Of a stretch of 64,000 bases of DNA, positions 26,516 to 35,258 are shown one piece after another; position 1 is the stretch's first letter, and each line of letters opens with the position of its first letter. The notes beneath the pieces were generated by a model. The model was not told the DNA's origin and ran no database searches. It saw only the letters and a program-made list of their open reading frames with translations. This DNA comes from Pseudomonadota bacterium (lineage in GTDB: Bacteria > Pseudomonadota > Gammaproteobacteria > Legionellales > Legionellaceae). The position numbers and the translations under genes are program-made. Location: contig JAGVJN010000049.1 in NCBI GenBank assembly GCA_020051095.1, positions 1 through 64,000 on the forward strand, read 5' to 3'.

Positions 26516-26767
26516 CTAGCTTCCTTTATGCTTTTTGGCTAGTAGGGCATCCAGCTGAGCTTGTAAGGAATCAACTTTTTCACGCGTTTTGATGAGCACT
26601 TTGGTTTGGGTGTCAAATTCATCACGGGTGATGAGGTCCATTTTCTGAAACGTCGCGAGTAACACATCATGAAACTTTTTCTGAATATCCTTTTCCAAAT
26701 TTTGAACGCTTGTTGGCAATGCTTCAAAGAGTTTTTTTGCAACCTTGTCAAACTGTTCGCTATTCAT
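26516..26767 (-). CDS. ubiK: Ubiquinone biosynthesis accessory factor UbiK (BMFP)
   Basis: The ATG at 26767 follows GGAG by eight bases and gives 83 residues, the family length; a longer frame upstream overlaps the glnB region and is unlikely. The protein is an amphipathic helix (VAKKLFEALP) plus a C-terminal coiled coil (REKVDSLQAQLDALL). UbiK forms a trimer with UbiJ on membrane lipids to aid aerobic ubiquinone synthesis. It is divergent from glnB. Confidence 0.88.
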   Translation of the reverse strand: MNSEQFDKVAKKLFEALPTSVQNLEKDIQKKFHDVLLATFQKMDLITRDEFDTQTKVLIKTREKVDSLQAQLDALLAKKHKGS

Positions 26768-26797
26768 TATTAACGCTCCATTGTGATATGCTATTGA

Positions 26798-27757
<960 letters not shown>

Positions 27758-28030
27758 TCATCTTTTACCCTGTAAGGCTTTCAATAATAAGCGATATCTA
27801 TACTGATTGGAATAGTGAATTTGGCAGAGTGATTGGGTTTATATTCGGGTGAATATATCCGATTATTTTAGATTATTGGGAATTCACAGTGAATTATTGC
27901 TTGTCAGAAAAATAAAACAATGATATAAGCCTATTTTTCTTTAGGGGCATAGAATAGGCTTGTTGTTAACGCAACTAAACCTAGCCATCCCCAACAATTC
28001 CTATCGATATAATCTAATTGAGAGTGTATT

Positions 28031-28198
28031 ATGAGAGAGTGGATTAGTGATGACTACAACCTTGATGAAGAAGAATTCGTTGATGTAGAAAATGAACTGG
28101 ATAGTTCAGACGAAATAAAACATATCGATGCGCGTAAGCGTTTAGAAAGAATGTTAGAAGAAAAGCAGCTTCGTGAAGATATTGAAGACTACCTATAA
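28031..28198 (+). CDS. Small acidic protein, PA3496-like
   Basis: A 55-residue frame beginning MREWISDDYNLDEEEFVDVE and ending with a charged helix, ARKRLERMLEEKQLREDIEDYL. It resembles the small PA3496-type family, with an acidic N-terminus and an RRxxExLxEExxLR-like helix. The function of that family is not settled. Its last 26 bases overlap the GTG start of pabC, so the two are likely translated together. No membrane segment is visible. Confidence 0.6.
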   Translation: MREWISDDYNLDEEEFVDVENELDSSDEIKHIDARKRLERMLEEKQLREDIEDYL

Positions 28199-28997
28199 AC
28201 TGAGTAATACCCATCCCGTTACTTGGGAAAATCCCGAAAAAGTCCTCAATAAAGGCTATAATCGACTGTTTCTTGGCGAAGGTCTCTTTGAAACCATGTG
28301 TGTCAAACATGGCGAAGTTGCAAATGCCAAGAAACATTGGCAGCGGATGAATAACTCCGCTTGTCAATTATCAATCCCATTTCCTCTCTCTTTGTCTGAT
28401 TGGTTGTCTCAATTGAACCAAGCTATTGCTTGTTCAAATTGTCAAAATGGGATTGTAAAAGTCATTTTGCTTCCCCTTTCAGAAAAAAGAGGGTTGAACG
28501 TCACTGCGGATGGATGTGAGATTTTCTGGCAGATCTATGAATCAGAATCATTAGCAAAAGCCTGGTCTTTAGTGTCGTTACCTTGGCTTCGAGACAGCAA
28601 TAACCCTGTGTATCGCCATAAAACGTTAAGTTATATCGAGAATATTCAAGCAAAGCGCTATGCCCTGGCTAAGGGAAGAGATGATGTCATTATCTTTGAT
28701 AATAATGGCTATGTCTTAGAAACGTCGGCTGCCAATGTTTTTATGATTCTCGATGGTGAGTTATATACCCCATCGCTTAATCTTTCGATTCTTCCTGGTG
28801 TGATGAGGGAGGTTTTTCTTGAGAAGGCCAGAAGCCTTGGACTATCATGTCATGAGACAGTATTATCCCGGTATCATCTGCAAAAAGCAGAGGCGATTTT
28901 TATAACGAATAGTGTGCTTGGTTTTCTTCCGGTGCATCAGATTGATGACCAGGTCTACCCAGTAGAACATGAAATTTACCAATTGCTTAAGCGATAA
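28173..28997 (+). CDS. pabC: Aminodeoxychorismate lyase (class IV PLP enzyme)
   Basis: 274 residues starting at a GTG inside the preceding small gene. RLFLGEGLFETM, the lysine in YRHKTLSYIENI (PLP Schiff base) and GYVLETSAANVFMI are fold-type IV signatures. SILPGVMREVFLEKA and ITNSVLGFLPVHQI fit PabC better than branched-chain aminotransferase. PabC releases pyruvate from aminodeoxychorismate to give p-aminobenzoate for folate. D-amino-acid transaminase is a less likely alternative. Its 3' end overlaps the convergent TVP38 gene by 22 bases. Confidence 0.85.
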   Translation: MKILKTTYKLSNTHPVTWENPEKVLNKGYNRLFLGEGLFETMCVKHGEVANAKKHWQRMNNSACQLSIPFPLSLSDWLSQLNQAIACSNCQNGIVKVILLPLSEKRGLNVTADGCEIFWQIYESESLAKAWSLVSLPWLRDSNNPVYRHKTLSYIENIQAKRYALAKGRDDVIIFDNNGYVLETSAANVFMILDGELYTPSLNLSILPGVMREVFLEKARSLGLSCHETVLSRYHLQKAEAIFITNSVLGFLPVHQIDDQVYPVEHEIYQLLKR

Positions 28998-29617
28998 TTT
29001 TTTTGCAACCAGATAACCAGCAGCGTGAATAAGACACCTAGACCGAGTAAACCCATGATAAGAACGGGATTGAGTACGGTGCCATTGAGTAAAGCATGGC
29101 TGCCTGCATAGCCACAACTTGTGTAAATAATTTCAGGCGGTGTCAGAAAGAGAACGGTGATGATGACATAATCCCGTAACTTCATATTGGTTAATCCCAG
29201 GCCATAATTTACCAGGTTAAATGGTATGATGGGTACAACACGTAGAAACGCTAAAAATGGCCACCCTCTTCGATCAAAGACACGAATTAATTGACCAATC
29301 TTATAATGATTAAATCGGTATATCCACTTACGTGCTATATAACGGCTCAGACAAAAAGCGGCCGTAGCACCTAATGTTGCGCCTGTCAGATTGAGAATGG
29401 TTCCTAATACTGGGCCAAATACCGCTCCCCCAGCAAACGTTATGACTAAGGTTGGCATAAAAAACAAGGTGGCTAACATATAGAAGAAGCAAAAAAAGAC
29501 AGGTGCTGCCCATCCTAGCGATTTTATCCAGATAAGTATGTCGTTGGCATGTTGGTTAAAAAGTAATGTAAAGCCAACAAATACAAGGACAAAAAACAGA
29601 GTAAAAAAAAATTTCAT
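28976..29617 (-). CDS. TVP38/TMEM64 (DedA/VTT-type) inner-membrane protein
   Basis: 213 residues with about five to six hydrophobic segments. The VTT-domain signature is clear: FAGGAVFGPVLGTILNLTGATLGATAAFCLSRY, then FLAFLRVVPIIPFNLVNYGLGLT. Members are membrane transporters or scramblase-like proteins of uncertain substrate. It is divergent from the thioredoxin-like gene at 29694. Confidence 0.87.
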   Translation of the reverse strand: MKFFFTLFFVLVFVGFTLLFNQHANDILIWIKSLGWAAPVFFCFFYMLATLFFMPTLVITFAGGAVFGPVLGTILNLTGATLGATAAFCLSRYIARKWIYRFNHYKIGQLIRVFDRRGWPFLAFLRVVPIIPFNLVNYGLGLTNMKLRDYVIITVLFLTPPEIIYTSCGYAGSHALLNGTVLNPVLIMGLLGLGVLFTLLVIWLQKNYRLSNW

Positions 29618-29693
29618 AGACTAATTTTTGTCTTGACGTAAGGGTTATGGTACTCTGTTTCAGCTATTGAAGCAAATTATAAAGAGAGCAATT

Positions 29694-30152
29694 ATGAAAC
29701 GGTTTTGTTGTTTACTCCTGGTATTGTATGCAGCTTTGGCTCACTCTCAGATCGTTTTTGATACGTTAGATGGCAAGCGCATCTCACTCGAGAGCTTGGC
29801 AAACAAAAAAATTGTTATTAATTATTGGGCGGATTGGTGTCAGCCGTGCGTGGATGAGATTAAGTCATTGAATGATTTTTATCAAAATTTCCACCAAAAA
29901 GTAGCATTATTTGCGGTCAACTTTGATCAACCCCCCTTGTCTGAGCAACGAGATGCCGTAAAAATACATCATATAGACTATCCATCATTAGCAGTCAATC
30001 CAGCAAAAATGCTAGCTTTGGGAAATATAAGAGCCGTCCCTGCAACATTTATTATTGATGCTAGAGGAAACGTTCAGAAGGTTCTTTATGGCCCACAAAC
30101 AGCCGAAAGTCTATTGATTGCTTTAAACCTTAAGGAAGTTAACAATGGATAA
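29694..30152 (+). CDS. Exported thioredoxin-like (TlpA/ResA-type) protein
   Basis: The ATG at 29694 gives 152 residues; AGAGAG lies upstream. A signal peptide (MKRFCCLLLVLYAALAHS) precedes a thioredoxin fold with the active site WCQPC in NYWADWCQPCVDEI and the cis-Pro segment AVPATFII. The protein probably acts on disulfides in the periplasm, either cytochrome c maturation or oxidative folding. The partner is unknown. A family A element begins eight bases after the stop. Confidence 0.85.
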   Translation: MKRFCCLLLVLYAALAHSQIVFDTLDGKRISLESLANKKIVINYWADWCQPCVDEIKSLNDFYQNFHQKVALFAVNFDQPPLSEQRDAVKIHHIDYPSLAVNPAKMLALGNIRAVPATFIIDARGNVQKVLYGPQTAESLLIALNLKEVNNG

Positions 30153-30159
30153 ATTGTTA

Positions 30160-30373
30160 CTTGTACCGGACAAAAGCAAAAAAGAACTAATACGAGCCCG
30201 TGAGCGTGCCCGAGCCCGTGCCCGATTTTGAAGAATTAAAAGATAAACTTTGATCTTGAAGCAGCCCACCGAACAAAAGTGATTTCTGCCTATTAAAAAC
30301 CGGGCACGGGCTCGTGCACCATTAACATTGGGCACGGGCACGTCTTAGATATGAGTTTTTGTCCGGTACAAAG
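30160..30373. mobile_element. MITE-like element, family A, copy 2 (214 bp)
   Basis: Ends are CTTGTACCGGACAAAA and the inverse of CTTTGTACCGGACAAAA. The 10 bases TAAATTGTTA lie immediately left (30150-30159) and right (30374-30383), a perfect target duplication (9 bases if the first element base is A). The interior has nested GC-rich inverted repeats based on ACGAGCCCGTGCCC and a middle block, AAGCAGCCCACCGAA, shared with the copy at 56166. No gene is inside. It ends 75 bases upstream of aas and may affect its promoter. Confidence 0.85.
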
Positions 30374-30448
30374 TAAATTGTTACTTGTCATAACTGGATA
30401 TTTTACGGTATAAATCGATTTGTGAATAAATAGTATCGAAGGATGACG

Positions 30449-32629
30449 ATGAAAAATATTGGGCAAAATTGGTTAGCGGATAAATTTCGATGGCTTGTCA
30501 AAAATCTACTGCAGGCTGGGTTTAGGGTCACTGTGAATGGACAATATGAGCCGAATGACCGCGCCGTGATTATCGCTAATCGCACCTCTGTTTTGGATGT
30601 CTTGTTCCTATCGGTGTTTTTACCAGAGCGTTTAACCGTTGTGTTGCCGCCTAGTTTATACAAAAAATTATGGGTTAAAGCGTTAGCGCTATTTGCAGAC
30701 GTTATTCCCGTGGATCCGACAAAAGCGTCCGCAGCAAGAGCGTTAATAAGGGCAATGAATCAAGGAAAACGATGCTTGATTTTTCCTCAAGGGCATAGTA
30801 CTCAACCCGATCATAGTTTACGGGTATTCGATGGCCCTGGAATGATTATTCAACGAGCAGGTGGTTGGGTGCAGCCTGTCCGAATTAGCGGGCTGGAATA
30901 CAGCATCTTTTCAATAGCTAAGCGCAAACATCCCATCCGTCTATTGCCAAAAGTGACGTTGCACGTTATGCCGAAACTACAGCTAAGCAGCGCAACTGGA
31001 AAGCGAAAAGTGGTTAGCAGTCAATTATTCCAATTAATGTCTGAGATGACCTTTGCTAACTGTCAAGTTCGACAAAGTTTATTTTCAGCCTTAATTGAAG
31101 GGGTTCAAATTGGGAGTAAAAATAAAGCAAAAATAGAAGATGCAAGCCGGACACCTTTAACGTATAGGCAGATGCTAACGCGATGCTTTATTCTAGGCCG
31201 GCAAATGAAAAAACAAACCCAAGTGTTTGAACGGGTCGGTGTCATGATGCCGACAACTTGTGCTGGCATGATAACTTTTTTTGCCCTACAAGCATACAGA
31301 CGCATTCCGGCCATGATCAATTTTTCAAGTGGCTTCTATAATGTTTATTCAGCCTGTCGCACGGCTAATATTAAAACGATTTATACTTCCCGCCAATTTG
31401 TTGAAACAGCAAAGTTAAATGGCCTGATTGATGAGTTGAAAGATAATGGGATTGATATTTATTATCTGGAAGATTTTAAGCCTCACGTTGGCTTGGCCGA
31501 AAAATTATCGGGTCTGGCCAAAGCTTCCTTTCCCCGTATTGCTTATCAAATGATCGGCCGTAAGGTTGAAGCAACAGATACCGCCGTGATACTTTTTACT
31601 TCCGGATCGGAAGGGGTGCCAAAAGGGGTTGTGCTTAGCCACAGTAATTTATTATCGAATTGTTTTCAGATGCTATCGCGTGTTGACTTTAGTCATCGAG
31701 ACGTTTTTTTCAACTCATTACCCATATTTCATTGTTTTGGCTTAACAGCAGGTAGCATTTTGCCAATGGTGACGGGAAATAATGCCTTTTTCTATCCTTC
31801 TCCTTTGCATTACAAAATTATTCCTGGTTTAGTTTATGAGATGGGCGGAACCATTATGTTTGCTACCGATACGTTTTTATCCGGTTACGCGCGAGCCGCC
31901 GCTAATCATGAATTTGCGTCAATTCGCTATATATTTGCGGGGGCTGAGAAAGTCAAACCAGAAACAGTTAGGCATTGGGCCGGTCAGTTTGGTGCACGGA
32001 TTTTCGAAGGGTATGGTGCCACAGAAGCCTCCCCCGTGATTTCTCTAAATTGTCCGATGGCTCATTGCACAGGTAGTGTTGGTCAACCGTTACCAATGCT
32101 TGATATTCGCATAGAACCCGTTGATGGCATTAAAAAGGGAGGGCGATTATTCATTCGCGGTCCAAATATCATGCGTGGCTATATGAGAGCTGACAACCCT
32201 GGCCAAATAGAGGCGTTGGTCAGTGGCTGGCACGATACGGGTGATATCGTTGAAGTGGATAATGAAGGATTTATCACAATCATTGGCCGAGCGAAGCGTT
32301 TTGCAAAACTGGGTGGTGAAATGGTTTCTTTGACCACGGTTGAATTAATTGCCTCAGCTATTTGGCCTGAAAACCTTCATGCTTCAATTGCGGTTCCTTG
32401 TCCTAAAAAGGGAGAGCAAATCATTCTCTATACGGAGTGTGCTGAGGCCTCTCGCAACGAGTACGTGCAGTTTATTCAAAAGAAAGGTCAAACAGAATTA
32501 TTAATTCCTGCAGTGATTATCGCAGGGGCCTCTATCCCGGTTTTAGCCTCTGGAAAGATTGATTATATCACCTTGAAACAACAACATGACCAAAAAGTTG
32601 CGCATCAACCTGAACTGGCCAAGGCGTGA
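30449..32629 (+). CDS. aas: Bifunctional acyltransferase / acyl-ACP synthetase Aas with altered acyltransferase motif
   Basis: The ATG at 30449, six bases after GAAGG, gives 726 residues. The N-terminal ~200 residues match the PlsC-type domain of Aas, and the rest is an AMP-forming synthetase (LFTSGSEGVPKGVVLSHSN near 385, FEGYGATEASPV, GWHDTGDIVEV, GRAKRFAKLGGEMVS). The whole aligns by eye with E. coli Aas (719). The enzyme re-acylates 2-acyl-lysophospholipid in the inner membrane. The catalytic HX4D motif of the acyltransferase, NHxSxxD, reads NRTSVLD here (His to Arg near residue 45), and FPEG reads FPQG. The acyltransferase step may therefore be lost or changed while the adenylation domain looks intact. 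Confidence 0.88.
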   Translation: MKNIGQNWLADKFRWLVKNLLQAGFRVTVNGQYEPNDRAVIIANRTSVLDVLFLSVFLPERLTVVLPPSLYKKLWVKALALFADVIPVDPTKASAARALIRAMNQGKRCLIFPQGHSTQPDHSLRVFDGPGMIIQRAGGWVQPVRISGLEYSIFSIAKRKHPIRLLPKVTLHVMPKLQLSSATGKRKVVSSQLFQLMSEMTFANCQVRQSLFSALIEGVQIGSKNKAKIEDASRTPLTYRQMLTRCFILGRQMKKQTQVFERVGVMMPTTCAGMITFFALQAYRRIPAMINFSSGFYNVYSACRTANIKTIYTSRQFVETAKLNGLIDELKDNGIDIYYLEDFKPHVGLAEKLSGLAKASFPRIAYQMIGRKVEATDTAVILFTSGSEGVPKGVVLSHSNLLSNCFQMLSRVDFSHRDVFFNSLPIFHCFGLTAGSILPMVTGNNAFFYPSPLHYKIIPGLVYEMGGTIMFATDTFLSGYARAAANHEFASIRYIFAGAEKVKPETVRHWAGQFGARIFEGYGATEASPVISLNCPMAHCTGSVGQPLPMLDIRIEPVDGIKKGGRLFIRGPNIMRGYMRADNPGQIEALVSGWHDTGDIVEVDNEGFITIIGRAKRFAKLGGEMVSLTTVELIASAIWPENLHASIAVPCPKKGEQIILYTECAEASRNEYVQFIQKKGQTELLIPAVIIAGASIPVLASGKIDYITLKQQHDQKVAHQPELAKA

Positions 32630-32642
32630 TTGAAAAACACTC

Positions 32643-32906
32643 CTTTGTACCGGACAATTTTAAAAATTAGCCGTCGTTGCGAACGTAGTGAAGCAATCCA
32701 GAACAGATTTTTGTTCACAGATAGAACTTACAATTGCTTCGTAAAGCGCTTAACTAACTTCACAATTTGTATATTATTTGAGCTCAACGATCTTCTGGGC
32801 TGCTTCGCGTTGCTCGCAGTGACGACGAAGTTAGTTCGGAACGTTTTTCAGGACCTGTATAAAGGCTCGCAACGACGGAGCTATTATGAAATTGTCCGGT
32901 ACAAAG
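32643..32906. mobile_element. MITE-like element, family A ends with different interior, copy 3 (264 bp)
   Basis: Ends are CTTTGTACCGGACAAT and its inverse ATTGTCCGGTACAAAG. A perfect 9-bp target duplication, AAAACACTC, flanks it (32634-32642 and 32907-32915). The interior differs from copies 1 and 2: it carries CGTCGTTGCGAACGTAGTGA ... and the inverse-like GCTTCGCGTTGCTCGCAGTG, the kind of palindrome found widely in bacterial genomes. It starts 14 bases after the aas stop. The remainder of the gap to 33062 shows no gene that I can support. Confidence 0.88.
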
Positions 32907-33062
32907 AAAACACTCATTCAGTCTGTGTTCGTTAAGCTTTTGTTAATGTTCGCATGCTAAAATAAGCTTGTATTCGGCAAAAAATGTCGGTATTTTAAAC
33001 TATGAGCGTAGCAAAAATCAGATGCCTGTTGTTAGTATCGGGATTTGAGCGGGGGTGTAAAA

Positions 33063-33293
33063 ATGGCTGGAACCGACCACATACTCAAAAAACTTGTTGA
33101 AAGTAATGCCTGCAAAAATGGCGAAGAGTTCTCTGCGCAACCTATCGATAACTTGGATGAGTTGACGCCTAATCCTGAGTTAAATTTATCCCATCAACCC
33201 AAACAGGTTAAAAAGCACGAACTTAACATGTCTCATGCCCTATCTGAAATATTAGCGAACACAAACACCCCATCTCCTGATTTACCGGATTGA
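33063..33293 (+). CDS. Small unrecognised protein upstream of icmT
   Basis: The ATG at 33063 follows GGGGG by seven bases and gives 76 residues: MAGTDHILKKLVESNACKNG, then a polar, Pro/Asn-rich middle and the helix-like NMSHALSEILANT. There is no signal peptide or membrane segment. I do not recognise it. It lies 111 bases before icmT on the same strand and could belong to the Dot/Icm locus or be a leftover small gene. A TATAAT between it and icmT (33370-33375) could start the icm transcript separately. Confidence 0.5.
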   Translation: MAGTDHILKKLVESNACKNGEEFSAQPIDNLDELTPNPELNLSHQPKQVKKHELNMSHALSEILANTNTPSPDLPD

Positions 33294-33404
33294 CACAGGT
33301 CTTATAAATAACTTGCTTCATTAGGGATAAATCCCGCGTTTTAAGCTCGCATATTCTTTTTTTCATCGTTATAATAAATATATAAGTATGATCAAGAGGA
33401 TGCG

Positions 33405-33665
33405 ATGGCCACTTTTTCTGAAACCTCTCACTGGCGCGATTCAGCGCGATCGGCACGTTTTTTTATGGTGGATGCTCGGGCAGCATTTCCCATTTTTATT
33501 TTTTTAATGCATATCCGTATTTGGACAGGGGTATTAGTCATTGTTTCAGCTTTATTTTTCGGGTTTATTGAGCATTATGGTTTCACCGTACCTGTTTTTT
33601 TGCGATCGATAAGAAGTCTAATTGCTGGTAGAACCCGCTCTGCTAACCCTTGGTGGCGCATATGA
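33405..33665 (+). CDS. icmT: Dot/Icm secretion protein IcmT
   Basis: 86 residues, the same length as L. pneumophila IcmT. HWRDSARSARFFMVDARAAFPIFIFLMHIRIWT is a strong match to the family. There are one to two hydrophobic segments (~29-60). IcmT is an inner-membrane part of the type IVB system linked to pore formation and egress. AGAGGA lies shortly before the start. Its stop overlaps the start of icmS as ATGA, the first step of the icm operon. Confidence 0.95.
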   Translation: MATFSETSHWRDSARSARFFMVDARAAFPIFIFLMHIRIWTGVLVIVSALFFGFIEHYGFTVPVFLRSIRSLIAGRTRSANPWWRI

Positions 33666-34012
33666 AGCTTGATATACCTAGTTCAATGGCACATATCTCT
33701 GGCCGTATGCAGGCCAAATTTTATTTAAACGATCGCTTTATCAGTGCAGAAGAAGTATTTGCTGAAACTGGCTTGTTACCGGCTATTGCCAAACGTGCTG
33801 AACAATTATGTTCGCTGTGTTTGGGATATGGATTGGGAATTAGCTTTGAAGATGCGGAAGGTGCGCTGTTAGGCAGCCGAGTGATTTTCGATGAGGTTAC
33901 CCCAAATTCATTACGTATTTTATGCATGACAGACGTGCTATTTGAGCTTGTGAATGGGGGACCGAGCAAGGACTATACGCCACTAGACGAATTAATGTAT
34001 GACTCATTGTAA
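33662..34012 (+). CDS. icmS: Dot/Icm adaptor chaperone IcmS
   Basis: The ATG at 33662 overlaps the icmT stop and gives 116 residues, close to the family length. AKFYLNDRFISAEEVFAETGLLPAIAKRAEQLCSLCLGYGLG and PSKDYTPLDELMYD are near-identical to Legionella IcmS blocks. IcmS pairs with IcmW and binds the IcmO (DotL) C-terminus to present effectors to the coupling complex. It is small, acidic and cytosolic. Confidence 0.96.
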   Translation: MKLDIPSSMAHISGRMQAKFYLNDRFISAEEVFAETGLLPAIAKRAEQLCSLCLGYGLGISFEDAEGALLGSRVIFDEVTPNSLRILCMTDVLFELVNGGPSKDYTPLDELMYDSL

Positions 34013-34022
34013 AGCATCTATA

Positions 34023-34117
34023 CTCGTGATCATTCGAAATGCGAGTTTTCTGCTTTTTCTTTTTCGCCCTGCAAAAAATAAAGGCGCATAAATCCTCGCA
34101 TTTTGAATGATCACGGG
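34023..34117. repeat. Palindromic element between icmS and the FIR gene
   Basis: 23-base arms at 34023-34045 and 34095-34117 are inverted copies (shared core GATCATTC and AATGCGAG; two mismatches) around a 49-base T-rich centre. The transcript could fold into one long hairpin. It fills much of the 216-bp gap inside the operon. It may be a small dispersed element, or a terminator/attenuator between icmTS and the downstream genes. Confidence 0.65.
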
Positions 34118-34228
34118 TACATTTGTGAAGAATATTGTTAAAAAAGTGTAATTTTATGCTTTGCATGTCACTAGATTCGTGCTAAAACTTTATTATGGAT
34201 GCAGATAAATATTTTTCGGAGTTGTACT

Positions 34229-34438
34229 ATGAATCGATCACGATCACATTCGCTTTTTGGGGATCCTCGACATACAGTCGGCTGGGAAGAGCAAATTGAC
34301 CAATTCTCTGGGAAACTTGAAGATGTTTGTGGAATAAACCAATCGAAAGAAAATATGGCTGCAGTGGAAACCATGGATGAATTTAAAATGACATGTGATG
34401 CCGTTTTAAATCGTACAGCGCCAAAACCTTCTTTTTAG
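34229..34438 (+). CDS. Candidate FIR protein (functional homologue of IcmR)
   Basis: The ATG at 34229 follows GGAG by eight bases and gives 69 residues, beginning MNRSRSHSLFGDPRHTVGWE. It has no recognisable family, no signal peptide and no membrane segment; residues ~20-55 could form an amphipathic helix pair. Position is the main evidence: it lies exactly between icmS and icmQ, where Legionella has icmR and Coxiella and others have unrelated FIR genes that chaperone IcmQ. The FIR proteins share function, not sequence. At 69 residues it is shorter than IcmR (~120). Binding to IcmQ is inferred. Confidence 0.6.
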   Translation: MNRSRSHSLFGDPRHTVGWEEQIDQFSGKLEDVCGINQSKENMAAVETMDEFKMTCDAVLNRTAPKPSF

Positions 34439-34552
34439 TTATTATCGTTGGCGTTTAGTGAGCGCCGAATATTGATTAAAGTGTGTCACAAGGTTGATTT
34501 TCTTTGTTATACTTACGTTAACATCAAGCAGTTATATCTGAAATTTAGTTTT

Positions 34553-35164
34553 ATGAAAGAAGATAAGCTAACCCGCGATCAAATTCAGTCTATACGCAAT
34601 GCGTTTGATAAAGCCCTTAATGAAGGACCCTGGCAAGAAACGAATTTTTTGCGCGCTATGGGTAAGCAATTAGAAAAAATTCGGGATAATTTTTTGGTCG
34701 AAGTGGGCGAAAAATCAAGTGACGCTGCTGAAACATCCTCTAATCTAGCAAACCGAGTTGCTTTAAGGAGTGGGCAGCAAGAGATTTACATTTCGCTTTA
34801 TAGCTCAAGTGGAAATCAATTATCTTCATGGGAAAAGGTCATTGCTAATCTACCAAGACAACTCATCTCAAGACCTATCTATGAAGACGAAGAAAGGGTA
34901 CGTAGCCGAATAAAAAGTAAAAGCATGCCAGTGAATGAAGCTTATGTGTGTGCCTACATTGATAAAGATGATATCAAAATACTACCTAAAGATAAGATAC
35001 CACATGACAAACTAAACCATCCTTTATTAACGGTGAAAGACAGGGCTATCACCTTGGATGATATTACTCGGTTTGTTCACCTTTCTGGGACCTATCAATA
35101 TCGAGAGGGGCGCTTAGTTAAAAATGCAAACTCTGCGTCTAACGATGAGCCTCAATCAGAATAA
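34553..35164 (+). CDS. icmQ: Dot/Icm protein IcmQ
   Basis: The ATG at 34553 gives 203 residues, near the ~191 of Legionella IcmQ. The N-terminal region (TRDQIQSIRNAFDKALNEGPWQETNFLRAMGKQLEKIRD) is the IcmR-binding, membrane-inserting part. The C-terminal domain (EAYVCAYIDKDDIKILPKDK) matches the NAD-binding region of IcmQ. IcmQ can insert into membranes and is held in check by IcmR or a FIR protein, which here is probably the gene just upstream. Confidence 0.92.
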   Translation: MKEDKLTRDQIQSIRNAFDKALNEGPWQETNFLRAMGKQLEKIRDNFLVEVGEKSSDAAETSSNLANRVALRSGQQEIYISLYSSSGNQLSSWEKVIANLPRQLISRPIYEDEERVRSRIKSKSMPVNEAYVCAYIDKDDIKILPKDKIPHDKLNHPLLTVKDRAITLDDITRFVHLSGTYQYREGRLVKNANSASNDEPQSE

Positions 35165-35258
35165 TTATCTTTTTTTTCATTTTATCACTAGGCCTATGGG
35201 CTATTTTATTTATTTGGGTATATACTAGAAGTATACGCAAAAATAGTTCTGTTTTATT

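Noticed and set aside
27758..28030. Possible 6S RNA upstream of ygfA
   Set aside because: The position is right by analogy, but I found no convincing 6S-like stem with a central bubble by eye and the region is AT-rich. A covariance-model search would decide.
32630..32935. Open frame right after aas
   Set aside because: It runs entirely through the family A element and its palindrome; nothing protein-like is seen in it.
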